64,000 nt of DNA, taken from NCBI GenBank assembly GCA_023078685.1, contig JALGAS010000001.1:5270001-5334000 (forward strand), given 5' to 3'. Of the stretch, positions 54,919-64,000 are shown in pieces. The DNA comes from Neopestalotiopsis rosae (lineage: Eukaryota > Ascomycota > Sordariomycetes > Amphisphaeriales > Sporocadaceae). Made by a program: the position numbers and the translations under genes. The stretch's first letter is position 1; the number at the start of each line of letters is the position of its first letter. The notes under the pieces are model-generated. The model ran no database searches. It saw only the letters and a program-made list of their open reading frames with translations, and had not been told where the DNA came from.

Positions 54919-55819
54919 GGTGGGCAGTGACTTGATTGAGGAGTAACAATTGTTGTTGAAACGGTTATCATTGCGCTAGAATATCTGCAGCCAATCAAGA
55001 ACAATGCGAGCTAGGCGATAGCAATTTGTGAGCAAAGACAAAATGAGGCATCCAGAATATCACTTCTTCCCGAGGACATCACAAGTGCAATAGCGTTGGA
55101 CGATTGTGTTTGTCCAGGTCGCGTGCAGCATGGACACGGCCGCCGAGAAAGTCGCCAGCAGGCAGCAGCCGGCGGCGGCCACTTGCCTGTCCAGCGCACT
55201 CGACGTAGGCTTGAGCCATTTCATGGGCTATCAACTTTGACAATCTCGAATACAATCACATCATATGCACTGAATAGATTCGGGCAGGTGATCACGTGTG
55301 GACTTGTTGCGTACCGCTTTCCTTCAATCATTCCCTGCATCATGTTTCGATAGCTCGCCACTTATCGGCCCGGTCCCGAACAGAATCATGATGCTGACCT
55401 ACTAAGACGGAGGAGTGCAAAAAGCTAGCACCACTCACACAATGTTGCTGGCCTATAACCATTCAAAATTTTGCTGACCATTGGTAGTCAATTGTCTCGA
55501 CAAAGCATCATGATCTGCCGGCTGTTCTACGAGGCCCTAGTTCTCTTCGGAAGCGTTACCGGCAGCCGGCCCAACTAGGCATCTCAAAATCATGGCCGAT
55601 TGACCCCCCGTGTGGGCCTCGCTAAGCGGAAATATGCCAAAACCACCATGCTGCCACCATGGGTATCCGGATTGCCGTCATGGATATCCGATTTCGTCTC
55701 CGGTCTACGTCCGATGGCACACCCTATCTTTCTTTCCAGGATCAATCTCTCTGAGGATATTCTCGACTGTAAATTTACTTGTCAGTGGCATGCATTCTTG
55801 CGGTACTTGATAGTCTCCA
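54919..55819. other. Intergenic stretch between divergent genes
   Basis: It serves as promoter region for both neighbours. Open frames at 55011-55353 and 55600-55810 carry no signature. Confidence 0.55.
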
Positions 55820-57669
55820 ATGGCTGGTCAAACCGAGATCAGAGCTCCCCCAGAAGATGGAGCACATTCTTCGAAAGAAGGGAGTGTCTCAGCAAATCCA
55901 AACACGAACACGTCTTCAGATCATCGCGACTCGCCACACCGCCTGAGTGAGAATCGCGACTCCTCCGATTCTTCTCATGACGGCGATACCGATGATGAAG
56001 AGCACCAACGGCGTCAACAAGAAGACTTGGAAACTCTATCTCGTGTCTCCAGTGGTCCGCCATATACAGTCTTCTCGAGAAAGATGATATGGTGGATCAT
56101 TGGAATGAACTGTTTTGCTGCCTTCATATCGCCCATCACTGCCAATATTTATTTCCCAGCGCTGCCGGCTATCGCTCAGGATCTGGACGTGTCGATTTCC
56201 GATGTCAATTTGTCGCTCACAACTTACATGATTTTTCAGGTTAGTGGTTTGTGCGCACTTTCGTCTCTATTAGCGTATTTTTCTCGCTCTGCGTGCCATT
56301 TGACGTCTCGTTTGGTTTCGTTGTGACCCGATAAGAGTAATAACTGACGCATTTTGATGCACAGGGACTTTCACCCACACTTGTGGGAGATTTTGGAGAT
56401 GCTGCGGGCAGGCGGCCGGCCTTCATTCTGGCCTTCATTGTGTACCTGGGCGCCAACATTGGGCTAGCATTGCAGCGCAACTATGCTGCTCTGCTTGTCT
56501 TGAGATGTCTGCAGAGCGCGGGCAGTAGCGGGAGCATTGCTCTTGTTTTTGGAGTGGTGGCTGACATCGCCACGAGCGCAGAACGGGGAAAGTTTATGGG
56601 CATCGTCGGTGCTGGCCTCACAATTGGGCCCTCTCTTGGCCCGACGATTGGAGGTCTCCTCACCGAATTTCTCGGGTGGCCTTCAGTCTTTTGGTTTTGC
56701 ACGATTGTCACCGTCGTCTTTCTGATTCCGTATGTGTTAACGGTCCCAGAGACAGGACGGAAAGTCGTTGGCAACGGATCGATCAAGCCGCAGCCATGGA
56801 ACATGACGTTACTTGACTATATGCGATTCCGTCGTCAGCCACAAGATCCGACGACTGTGCGGCAAAAGCAGAGAATTCCTATCCCTAACCCATTGAACAC
56901 ACTGAGGGTCCTGGCTAACAAAGACATGGCCATGTTGCTGTTCTACAATGCGATGCTCTACGTTGGCTTCATGCTGATCACAGCGACAATGTCAACGCAA
57001 TTTGACGATATTTATCATTACAATGAGCTTGTACTCGGTTTGTGTTATCTGCCAATCGGCTTTGCAACAATGGTAGCATCAATTTCCCAAGGTTTTATCC
57101 TCGACTGGAACTATCGTCGCACTGCCAAGAAGATCGGCTTCAAGATTGACAAGAAACGCGGTGACAATCTGAAAGACTTTCCCATCGAAAAGGTGAGAAC
57201 ACAGATCATCCTGCCGCTGATTTGGATTGGAGGTGCAGTCTACATTGGCTACGGCTGGGCATTGCAGAAAGAAGTCCACGTCGCAGTTCCCCTTGTTCTG
57301 TCATTCTTCATTGGCCTCTTTGTCACTGGAAGTTTTTCGGTCATCAACACGTTGATTGTCGATTTATACCCCGAGGCGCCAGCTACTGCCACGGCCGCCA
57401 ACAATTTGACCAGATGCCTGTTCGGTGCAGTGGCTACATCGGTCATCGAAGATATGATTGCTGGGATTGGGAGAGGATGGTCATATACTTTGATTGCTCT
57501 GATCTTCACGTGTCTTTCGCCCATTCTGTTAATCGTTCAGAAACACGGCCCGACATGGAGGGAAGAGCGCCGGCTCAAAATGATCAAGAGAAAGGAGAAG
57601 GAAGAGGCCAAGAGAACAGAAAAGTCTGAGACGGTAGTAGACAGTTCTATGGTTCTTCAATCACGGTAG
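55820..57669 (+). CDS. MFS multidrug transporter, DHA1 (12-spanner) type
   Basis: Two exons (55820-56239, 56365-57669; 125-nt intron) encode 574 residues. A long polar, acidic N-terminal tail (about 85 residues) precedes TM1 (WWIIGMNCFAAFISPITANIYFPALPAIAQDL, with the DHA1 block around the IYFPALP element). Motif A reads GDFGDAAGRRP and motif C GAGLTIGPSLGPTIGGLL. A central loop and a second set of helices (IILPLIWIGGAVYIGYGWAL, SVINTLIVDLYPEAPATATAANNLTRC) complete the fold, and a basic/acidic tail ends it. This resembles the Qdr/Aqr/Tpo1-like drug:H+ antiporters, acting at the plasma membrane in export of drugs, polyamines or acids. The substrate is not predictable. The intron interrupts the codon boundary after MIFQ, a common site. 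Confidence 0.93.
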
Positions 57670-58169
57670 ACTGTCATTGACATGGGGGCCTTCATGACAC
57701 ATTGCAACAGTGAAGGATATGAAGTAACGATTGGCATGGCATCATAAATTTTCTCTCAGAATGATTCCCATTATAGATATATAGAAGAATGAATGACTAC
57801 ATGGCATTATTATGATTTTTCTTTTCGATAATCATGCGATTAATTATACCTTTTGTAATCTACTTTCTTTGTTTTTCAAGTCTAGAAGATACTTGTCGCT
57901 GTTGATGACTAGGTACCTATGATACGACTATACGGCCTGGAAAATAGCGCTGAGCCAAAAAGGGGAAGGCGCTAATGCACCAAGCTGGTGCCACGACATT
58001 CAAGTTAGTTGCTCCAGTCCAAAACGTCAGACCAAGTTGCAGCTTCTAGACTTTCCGAATTGCAGTGCAGACCGGATCCTGGACAACGCGAGCGACAATT
58101 GAACGTTGCGGACTTGCACACCAAATATACCATGCTTCTGTAGCAGCTTCTCTCGTTCAATCGCCGAAC
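57670..58169. other. Intergenic stretch
   Basis: It contains the transporter 3' end and the SNARE promoter. AT-rich between 57720 and 57900. No gene. Confidence 0.6.
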
Positions 58170-59302
58170 ATGACCGACTTGACTCCCCTCTTCGACAGCC
58201 TCCTGGCGACGCACTCGGGCGCATCGACCACGAAACGGACTTTCAGCGTCGACAGTCTCGACGATTTCTTGAAGGAGGCATACACAATCAACCACGCGAT
58301 ACGCACATTGCACACGGATCTTCTGCGTATTCGCCAGTCCTACCTATCTACCGCCCAGCCCCGGCGCACTCTTATCCGCCAAAATGGCGGGCAGCCGCTG
58401 ACCGACCGCGATCGCGAGGAAATTGACGCCAACTCGAAGCAGCTGCTACGCGACCTCAACGCCAAGATCCGACAGCTCGCCGATGCGGAGCAGATTCGTC
58501 AAGAGACGGAGGCACAACTGCTCAAGAAGAAGTTCGCGAGAGGCTTGAGCGCGCTTGGATCATGGGCGGCGGGCGGCGCCGGGGCCAGCGGCAAGAGCGT
58601 CGAGTACAAGCGCGCGGAGGAGGCGGCGAACAGCGTCAACACGCATAGGGAGAGCGTGCTGTGGATGCTGCGACAGAGACTACAGGAGTGCGTCAAGACA
58701 CAGCAGGGCATGATGGAGGTCAGGCTCAACAGGGAGATGGAAAAGCAGAGGAGCGTGTTGGCTAGAGCGGGCGTAACCGAAGGCATGAGCATGAGCTCAA
58801 TGCCTGGCGCCAGCACGAAGAACCCAAGCAGTCCTAATTCGAGACGGAGGTCTAGCCAGGCTGCATGGCAAGACGACGGACAGCAACAGCCGCTTTACAA
58901 TCCTCAGGACGAGCTATCGCCGGAACAGATTCAAATGTTTGAGAAGGAGAATCACGATATGCTGCAGCACTACGAGAGTGTGCTGGGCCAAGTGAGGTAA
59001 GCAGTCTACTCTAATCGGCCACGGTCATGCAAGGACAGAGCTAATAGTCATTTCCCTCCAGGACGGCCGAGAAATCACTCATAGAAATATCCGAGCTCCA
59101 GACGCAACTGGTCAGCAATCTGGCAACACAATCAGCACATATAGACCAGCTGGTTGCAGACTCTGCCAATATTACGGAGGAGGTGGGTGGTGGAAACAAG
59201 CAGCTAAAGAGTGCAACGAAGAAACCGAGCCCTGCGAAGTACACATTCTATGCGACCTGCGGATTATGCACGTTGTTGGTGGTTTGGGATTTGATAATAT
59301 AG
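58170..59302 (+). CDS. UFE1: Syntaxin-18/Ufe1-type ER SNARE
   Basis: Two exons (58170-58996, 59062-59302; 65-nt intron) encode 355 residues. The N-terminal syntaxin-18 motif MTDLTPLFDSLLATH is followed by FLKEAYTINHAIRTLHTDLLRIRQSYLS, which begins the Habc-like helices. A Gly/Ala insertion follows, then a Ser-rich linker, then ELSPEQIQMFEKENHDMLQHYESVLGQVR, which leads into the SNARE motif (TAEKSLIEISELQTQLVSNL..HIDQLVADS). A C-terminal tail anchor (FYATCGLCTLLVVWDLII) ends it. As a Qa-SNARE it mediates Golgi-to-ER retrograde fusion and homotypic ER fusion with Sec20 and Use1 partners. The gene is complete and is a good anchor for synteny. Confidence 0.92.
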
Positions 59303-60571
59303 AAATGCATAAGAATATTAGCCATGTTGTAATACTAGTAGAAGATGCCTCGTGGACAATAATTTTATCGAAGTAGTCCTAGTGCTGAGGCATGTGAATT
59401 TCAACACTGCCTGTAGCTACTCGCTAACGATTCAAGCTTGTACTGGGGACTGCAAGGTTAGTTATCACATGCCCCGGGGCTGATCTGCAGGAGCTGCCCG
59501 ACAGTAAATGCAGTGCCGCGCTCTGTATCATAAAAGCCCGCGGGCAAACACGACAAGAGCATGGATTTTGTTTCCACAAGAGCAATACAACTATCGATGT
59601 TTTGTGAATGGAATGGTACCTGAGAGAGAATTGCACATGTATTGCCGATGCTATGAGCAATAGCTGCCCCGGCCATCAATCCCATGACCCAGAGACCTCC
59701 TATCTTGTCGGTAGAGTGCCGGAGTAGCTTGTTGAGAACAGGTGGTCGAGATCCTTCGCAACCTCGGCCTAGTGAGATCATCGGCGGCTCTGCCCATGGG
59801 GGAGGCCCACCCTCTGGGGAGGCCGGGGGAGGTCATGTAGGCATTTAAAGAGCATTTGGCTCCTCGACGCAGCTTCCGTCGACGGCCTCTAGTCCGTGTT
59901 CCCTCGATTCTCTATCGTAATATCGAAACCATCACGTCAAAGACCGGCCGAATCGCACGATTCGTGACTAATAATTCGAACTGCCCCGTTTGTGTGTCTT
60001 CAATAAATCTTGCATAACCAAGCAGCCCAAGCAAGAAGACGGAACTCGCGCCGAGACCCTGCGCTTATCACTACCCTGACGGTGCATCAGTGGCTCTGCA
60101 ATAGGGAATTATTGCCCGTACGAAAACCTGCCAACTCTGCTGAGCTGGGCACGAGTCGTCGTCAATTTCCGAAAAACCGAAGAACCCCGTACGACCGAAA
60201 TCCTCTCCAAATCCTCTCCCCCAGAAGGTCAGCTCCAGCGGGTTACCAATCAGCGTCAGTGTGATTAGGCCAGCAGCTTGGCTTCTACCCCGCCGCTAAG
60301 GCTGGAAACAGTGCCCAGCTACCCCTGCATCAGCGCGCCAGTGGTCCCTTGGACCTTGTGAGCCACCCCGCCGTTACAGCACCTGCAGAGGTCCTCTCCC
60401 CAGGTCCCCCATTGCCGCCTACGCGCACCAGTGACGCTCACCTCTGTCGCATCAGCCCACCTGCCCCGTTCGGCGAATCGCACCAGCTGTGTGAGATCAG
60501 GTCACTTGCCATTGAAGAAAAGCAGCCCGCCTCGTACTCTGAGACGGTTCCTTTTTTCTTTTTTTTTCACC
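59303..60571. other. Intergenic stretch with long leader of the aminotransferase gene
   Basis: The right part (about 60200-60571) is rich in C/T and ends in a CT/T-run just before the ATG, typical of strongly expressed fungal genes. The left part shows only overlapping short open frames. Confidence 0.55.
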
Positions 60572-62116
60572 ATGTCCTCCTCCAAATCTCCTCAAAACTT
60601 CGACCCTTCCTACCACGCAGATTCAGTTCGCAGAGTATCCAGTCTAGTCAAACAAATGTCGGCCCCTTCAGCAACCAGCTTCACGGCCGAGGTCGTCCCT
60701 CAGGCCCCAGAGGATCCGCTTTTCGGTCTCATGAGGGCCTACAAAGCTGATCAAGATCCAAAGAAGGTCGACTTGGTAAGCTGATGTCACAGAACGAAGC
60801 TCGGTGTTTTGCAGCTTTGCTCACGTTGTTTCTCCAGGGAATTGGTGCCTACCGCGACGACAATGCAAAGCCTTGGGTATTGCCCGTAGTAAAGAAGGTA
60901 ATACTACCATGATACACATCTACTAAACCCACTTATACATGTCATACATTCTGCACCTAGCTCTCCGTCCCTCTACCCCTCCACTATCGTCATCTTTGTG
61001 ACACCCCTTTGTGAACAGCGTGTACTGACCACCTTGTAACTCCAGGCCGATGAGATCCTTCGCAATGACCCCGAACTTAACCATGAATACGCCCCCATCG
61101 CCGGTATCCCCTCCTTCACAGGCAAGGCCGCCGAGTTGATCCTCGGTGGTACTGACTCGCCCGCCATCAAGGAGAAGCGTGTCACATCTGTTCAGACTAT
61201 TTCGGGCACTGGTGCTGTGCACCTTGGCGCCCTGTTTCTTGCCAAGTTCTATCCCGGTACAAAGAAGGTCTACCTGTCGAACCCGACATGGGCCAACCAC
61301 AACCAGATCTTTAGCAATGTCGGCGTGCCCATTGCCACCTACCCATACTTCTCCAAGGAGACCAAGGGCCTTGATTTCAAGGGCATGAAGGAGGCCATCT
61401 ACGGTGCCCCAGACCGTTCCATCATTCTGCTGCACGCCTGCGCCCACAATCCTACTGGTGTAGATCCCACCATGGACCAGTGGAAGGAGCTTGCAGAGAT
61501 CATTCGCTCCAAGGGTCACATTCCCTTCTTCGACACAGCTTACCAGGGCTTCGCTACTGGAGACTTGTCGAAGGACAATGCTGCTGTACGCTACTTTGTG
61601 GAGCAGGGCTTTGAGTTGCTAGTCGCACAGTCATTCGCCAAGAACTTTGGTCTCTATGGTGAGAGAGCTGGATGTTTCCATGTCGTAACTGGTCCGGGAC
61701 CGGAGGCCCAGACGACCATTGGCCGAATTGCCTCACAACTCGCCATCCTTCAGAGATCGGAAATCTCCAACCCTCCCCTCTACGGCGCAAGAATTGCCAG
61801 CACCGTTCTCAATGACCCCAAGCTTTACGCAGAGTGGGAAGACAACCTGCGCACAATGTCTGGCCGTATCATCACAATGCGCACAGAGTTGCGATCCAAG
61901 TTAGAAGCGCTCGGCACCCCCGGTACATGGAACCACATTACCGATCAAATCGGCATGTTCAGCTTCACTGGCCTTACTGAGGCTCAAGTACTCAAGATTC
62001 GTGAAGAGTCGCACATTTACATGACCAAGAATGGTCGCATCAGCATGGCTGGTCTCAACACAGGCAATGTGGACTATGTCGCAAAGGCCATTGACAAGGT
62101 CGTGCGAGAAGTCTAG
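60572..62116 (+). CDS. Aspartate aminotransferase (PLP, class I)
   Basis: Three exons (60572-60775, 60838-60897, 61046-62116; introns 62 and 148 nt) encode 444 residues. The enzyme interconverts aspartate + 2-oxoglutarate and oxaloacetate + glutamate, linking nitrogen metabolism to the malate-aspartate shuttle. Conserved blocks are DPLFGLMRAYKAD, KVDLGIGAYRDD, ISGTGAVHLGALFLAKFYPG, NPTWANHNQIF, LLHACAHNPTGVDPT, FFDTAYQGFATGD and the PLP-lysine loop AQSFAKNFGLYGERAG (Lys 287). A further start at 60656 (28 codons in) would give 416 residues, closer to cytosolic enzymes. The first 28 residues are Ser/basic-rich and could be a weak targeting sequence. The pyrimidine-rich leader fits high expression. 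Confidence 0.95.
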
Positions 62117-62697
62117 TAAACAAAAATCATGTACTTGCAGATGACCTCATTTGGTCACTGGCTATCCACTTTTCATCTTCAAGTTGAAGATATTGTATGT
62201 TTCTATGAGCGACAATATTGGCACGGAATGGCAGGGTGAACCCAAAAATTTCTTTCCGGTTATGCCTATAGACGAGACAATGAGAATAAATCTTTTCCAA
62301 TGTGCAAAGCTGCTTGTGCTTTACAAATCTTGTGATATTTACTACCTGCAAGCTCATTATCATATCATTCCTACTATCCTCTAGTATGATCTAACATAGA
62401 CCAATGGCTGTAGCTCATAAACTTTCTCCACTCAAAACGGCCGCAACGTGTACTGCATTGCCACAATTCAACAATAATCCTGCAGCCTGCTATGGGTATG
62501 ATCATCATGATTGATTAATTCTAGACATCTGCCATGGCTGGTATCATGTTCCTCCGTTCTGCTGTCTTGAAATACGAGCTTTCCTTTATAGCAGCAACAA
62601 CAGCTCCGTCAGGAGAACAACAGACTTGGCATAAGATTGGAACCTGACCGAGACAAATCTGACATCTTGATCAAGCATATTTGATAACTCTGACACC
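62117..62697. other. Intergenic stretch
   Basis: No gene is recognised. AT-rich 3' region of the aminotransferase, then the promoter of the macro-domain gene. Confidence 0.55.
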
Positions 62698-63489
62698 ATG
62701 GCTTCATCCAAAGTGTCGCAGTCTGGATTACTTCCACATATTAACCTCTTGTGCATGGACTCGCAAGCCTCTATCGCCTGGGAGAATGCCGTCCAGCACT
62801 ACAAGCTCGGATCGTCACCTCACCTGAACTACACGATCCACGAGTCGAGCCTGTCCCAGCTGCCCGCAGACGTGCGCTTCGACGCCGTGGTCTCGCCGGC
62901 CAACTCGTACGCCATCCTAGACGGCGGCTTCGACGACGCCATCTCGCGGGCCTTTTCACCCCGCGATGACTATGCCGCCCTGACCCGGCACGCCCAGGCG
63001 CAGATCTACACGACGCACCGCGGGTACCTGCCGCCCGGGCACTGCCAGCTCGTGAGCATCCCGGGACAGTGGCACGAGGCCGGTGACCGGCTGCGTTATC
63101 ACGATGGTCGCGGTTGGGGCTGCGCGTACCTGGCGCTGTGCCCGACGATGCGGACGCCGGGGCCGTGCGGGCGCGAGGTCGTCTACGCGTGCGTCTGGTC
63201 GCTGCTCGGGGCGCTGGAGCGGCACAATGATGCCGTGGATTCTTCCAAGGGATCAGGCACAGGAGGAGCGGCCGAGGAGCCCGGCCGAGCGGTGCGCATC
63301 GAGAGTATCCTCATGACGCCGCTGGGCACGGGCGTCGGCCGCGTCAGCTACGAGCAGTGGGCGCGCCAGGCGGTGCTGGCGGTCAAGCACTGGCTGGAGA
63401 GCGTCGAGGACCCGGAGCGCTGGATGAAGCGGGATTGGGCCGACGTGGCTAGGAACGAGGCCGAGTTGAAGTTGACTCACCGGCTTTGA
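62698..63489 (+). CDS. Macro-domain-like protein (ADP-ribose-binding fold)
   Basis: This single-exon, GC-rich gene encodes 263 residues. The start HINLLCMDSQASIAWENAV matches the first strand-helix of fungal macro-like proteins. The binding-loop sequence DAVVSPANSYAILDGGFDDAI corresponds to the macro motif (PAN..G..GGG-like) that contacts ADP-ribose. Later the segment IESILMTPLGTGVGRVSYEQWARQAV matches the conserved phosphate loop (TPxxGTGxG). Family members hydrolyse or read ADP-ribose derivatives such as ADP-ribose-1''-phosphate. A low-complexity Gly/Ser insert (GSGTGGAAEEPG) separates the two parts. The gene stands alone on the + strand; no partner is evident in the window. Confidence 0.82.
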   Translation: MASSKVSQSGLLPHINLLCMDSQASIAWENAVQHYKLGSSPHLNYTIHESSLSQLPADVRFDAVVSPANSYAILDGGFDDAISRAFSPRDDYAALTRHAQAQIYTTHRGYLPPGHCQLVSIPGQWHEAGDRLRYHDGRGWGCAYLALCPTMRTPGPCGREVVYACVWSLLGALERHNDAVDSSKGSGTGGAAEEPGRAVRIESILMTPLGTGVGRVSYEQWARQAVLAVKHWLESVEDPERWMKRDWADVARNEAELKLTHRL

Positions 63490-63963
63490 AGATGTCACAT
63501 TGGAAATACTTAATTTGTTATGTTGATGGAGAAATCCTTCTCTACTTGAGTGGATGTGACTACAAGATGCATTTTGTTGTGTATATTTGTCTAATACTTG
63601 AAGCTCATCATGACCAGACTTATACAATCCATCGTGAATATTCTAGAACATACGATAACAGATCACAGTTGATGATCATTTGCTTGAACTGCCCATATCC
63701 AATACCTGCGTAGATTTAGGGTGCGCGCCATCTCCACTGTAATTCAGCATAGGTTTCGTCATTTCTACTAGATTCCAGGGGCTCCTTCCCGACGATCCCA
63801 GCGCAGACCCGCCTAACCAATTGCTTTTACCTGCTGGGAAAGTATCATGTAGCGCGCTCAAGATCAAGTCGCGACGGAAACATCTTGGACGCGACTGTGA
63901 CTGCGCTCCGTCGAGCACAACTTTTCTTCTGTTCACTACAAGTACTTGTCGGATATTCTTGCA
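63490..63963. other. Intergenic stretch
   Basis: Nothing recognisable apart from a minus-strand frame (63676-63993) without family features. Confidence 0.5.
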
Positions 63964-64000
63964 ATGGATCGTCTGTCTCCTGAACTCCTGCATGTCGTGG
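63964..64000 (+). CDS. Start of possible F-box protein, cut by window edge
   Basis: The last 37 bases read ATG followed by DRLSPELLHVV, which looks like the opening of an F-box (LP/SPELL-x-x-I/V). Only 12 codons are visible. Confidence 0.35.
   Translation, partial: MDRLSPELLHVV

Noticed and set aside
60923..61519. 198-codon open frame antisense to the aminotransferase
   Set aside because: Shadow frame opposite strongly conserved coding sequence.

Overview
The window is nuclear DNA of a filamentous ascomycete (Pezizomycotina, most like Sordariomycetes). Genes are monocistronic and split by short GT..AG introns (mostly 47-78 nt) with CTAAY-type branch sites. The families are typical of moulds: HET, fungal NLR, 2EXR, WSC, MCT-type and DHA1 MFS, fungal rhodopsin-like receptor, P450s, a dispersed 5S rRNA gene and an intron-containing tRNA-Glu. 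All calls come from reading the sequence; exon borders were placed by splice consensus plus frame continuity and have not been tested against transcripts or databases.

Layout. 1-0.9 kb: left-truncated NLR-type gene. 2.6-8.3 kb: three co-oriented genes (MCT-type MFS transporter, P450, hotdog thioesterase-like protein) that look like a small metabolic group, but no PKS, NRPS or terpene synthase is visible. 9-18 kb: F-box protein with many small exons, SRPK-like kinase, single-pass membrane protein, secreted alpha/beta hydrolase, ankyrin fragment. 19.8-23.6 kb: a 1265-residue HET protein whose HET domain is split by a long charged insertion ending in eight 36-bp repeats. 23.8-26.8 kb: second P450 and a GNAT acetyltransferase. 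28-35 kb is a zone of decay: a fungal rhodopsin-like receptor with a frameshift at an inverted repeat, an amino-acid permease broken by a one-base insertion and by a 501-bp non-autonomous hAT-type element with a perfect 8-bp target duplication, and a HET gene with several frame breaks. 35.8-44 kb: 2EXR protein, LysM-WSC surface protein, 846-residue protein of unknown function, divergent 5S rRNA gene, Thr-rich wall protein. 44.8-50.3 kb: tRNA-Glu(CTC) with a probable 7-nt intron, a divergent pair (thioredoxin-reductase-fold flavoprotein lacking its redox cysteines, and a methyltransferase), and an apparently intact HET gene. 52.5-64 kb: a more conserved block (TauD dioxygenase, basic/acidic protein of unknown function, DHA1 transporter, syntaxin-18/Ufe1 SNARE, aspartate aminotransferase, macro-domain protein, start of a possible F-box gene).

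Interpretation. About 0-51 kb reads as accessory sequence rich in self/non-self recognition genes (one NLR, three HET genes) with decaying and transposon-hit genes. It adjoins a conserved block beginning near 52 kb. The most distinctive items are the split HET gene with its repeat, the dated-looking hAT insertion, and the cysteine-less reductase/methyltransferase pair.
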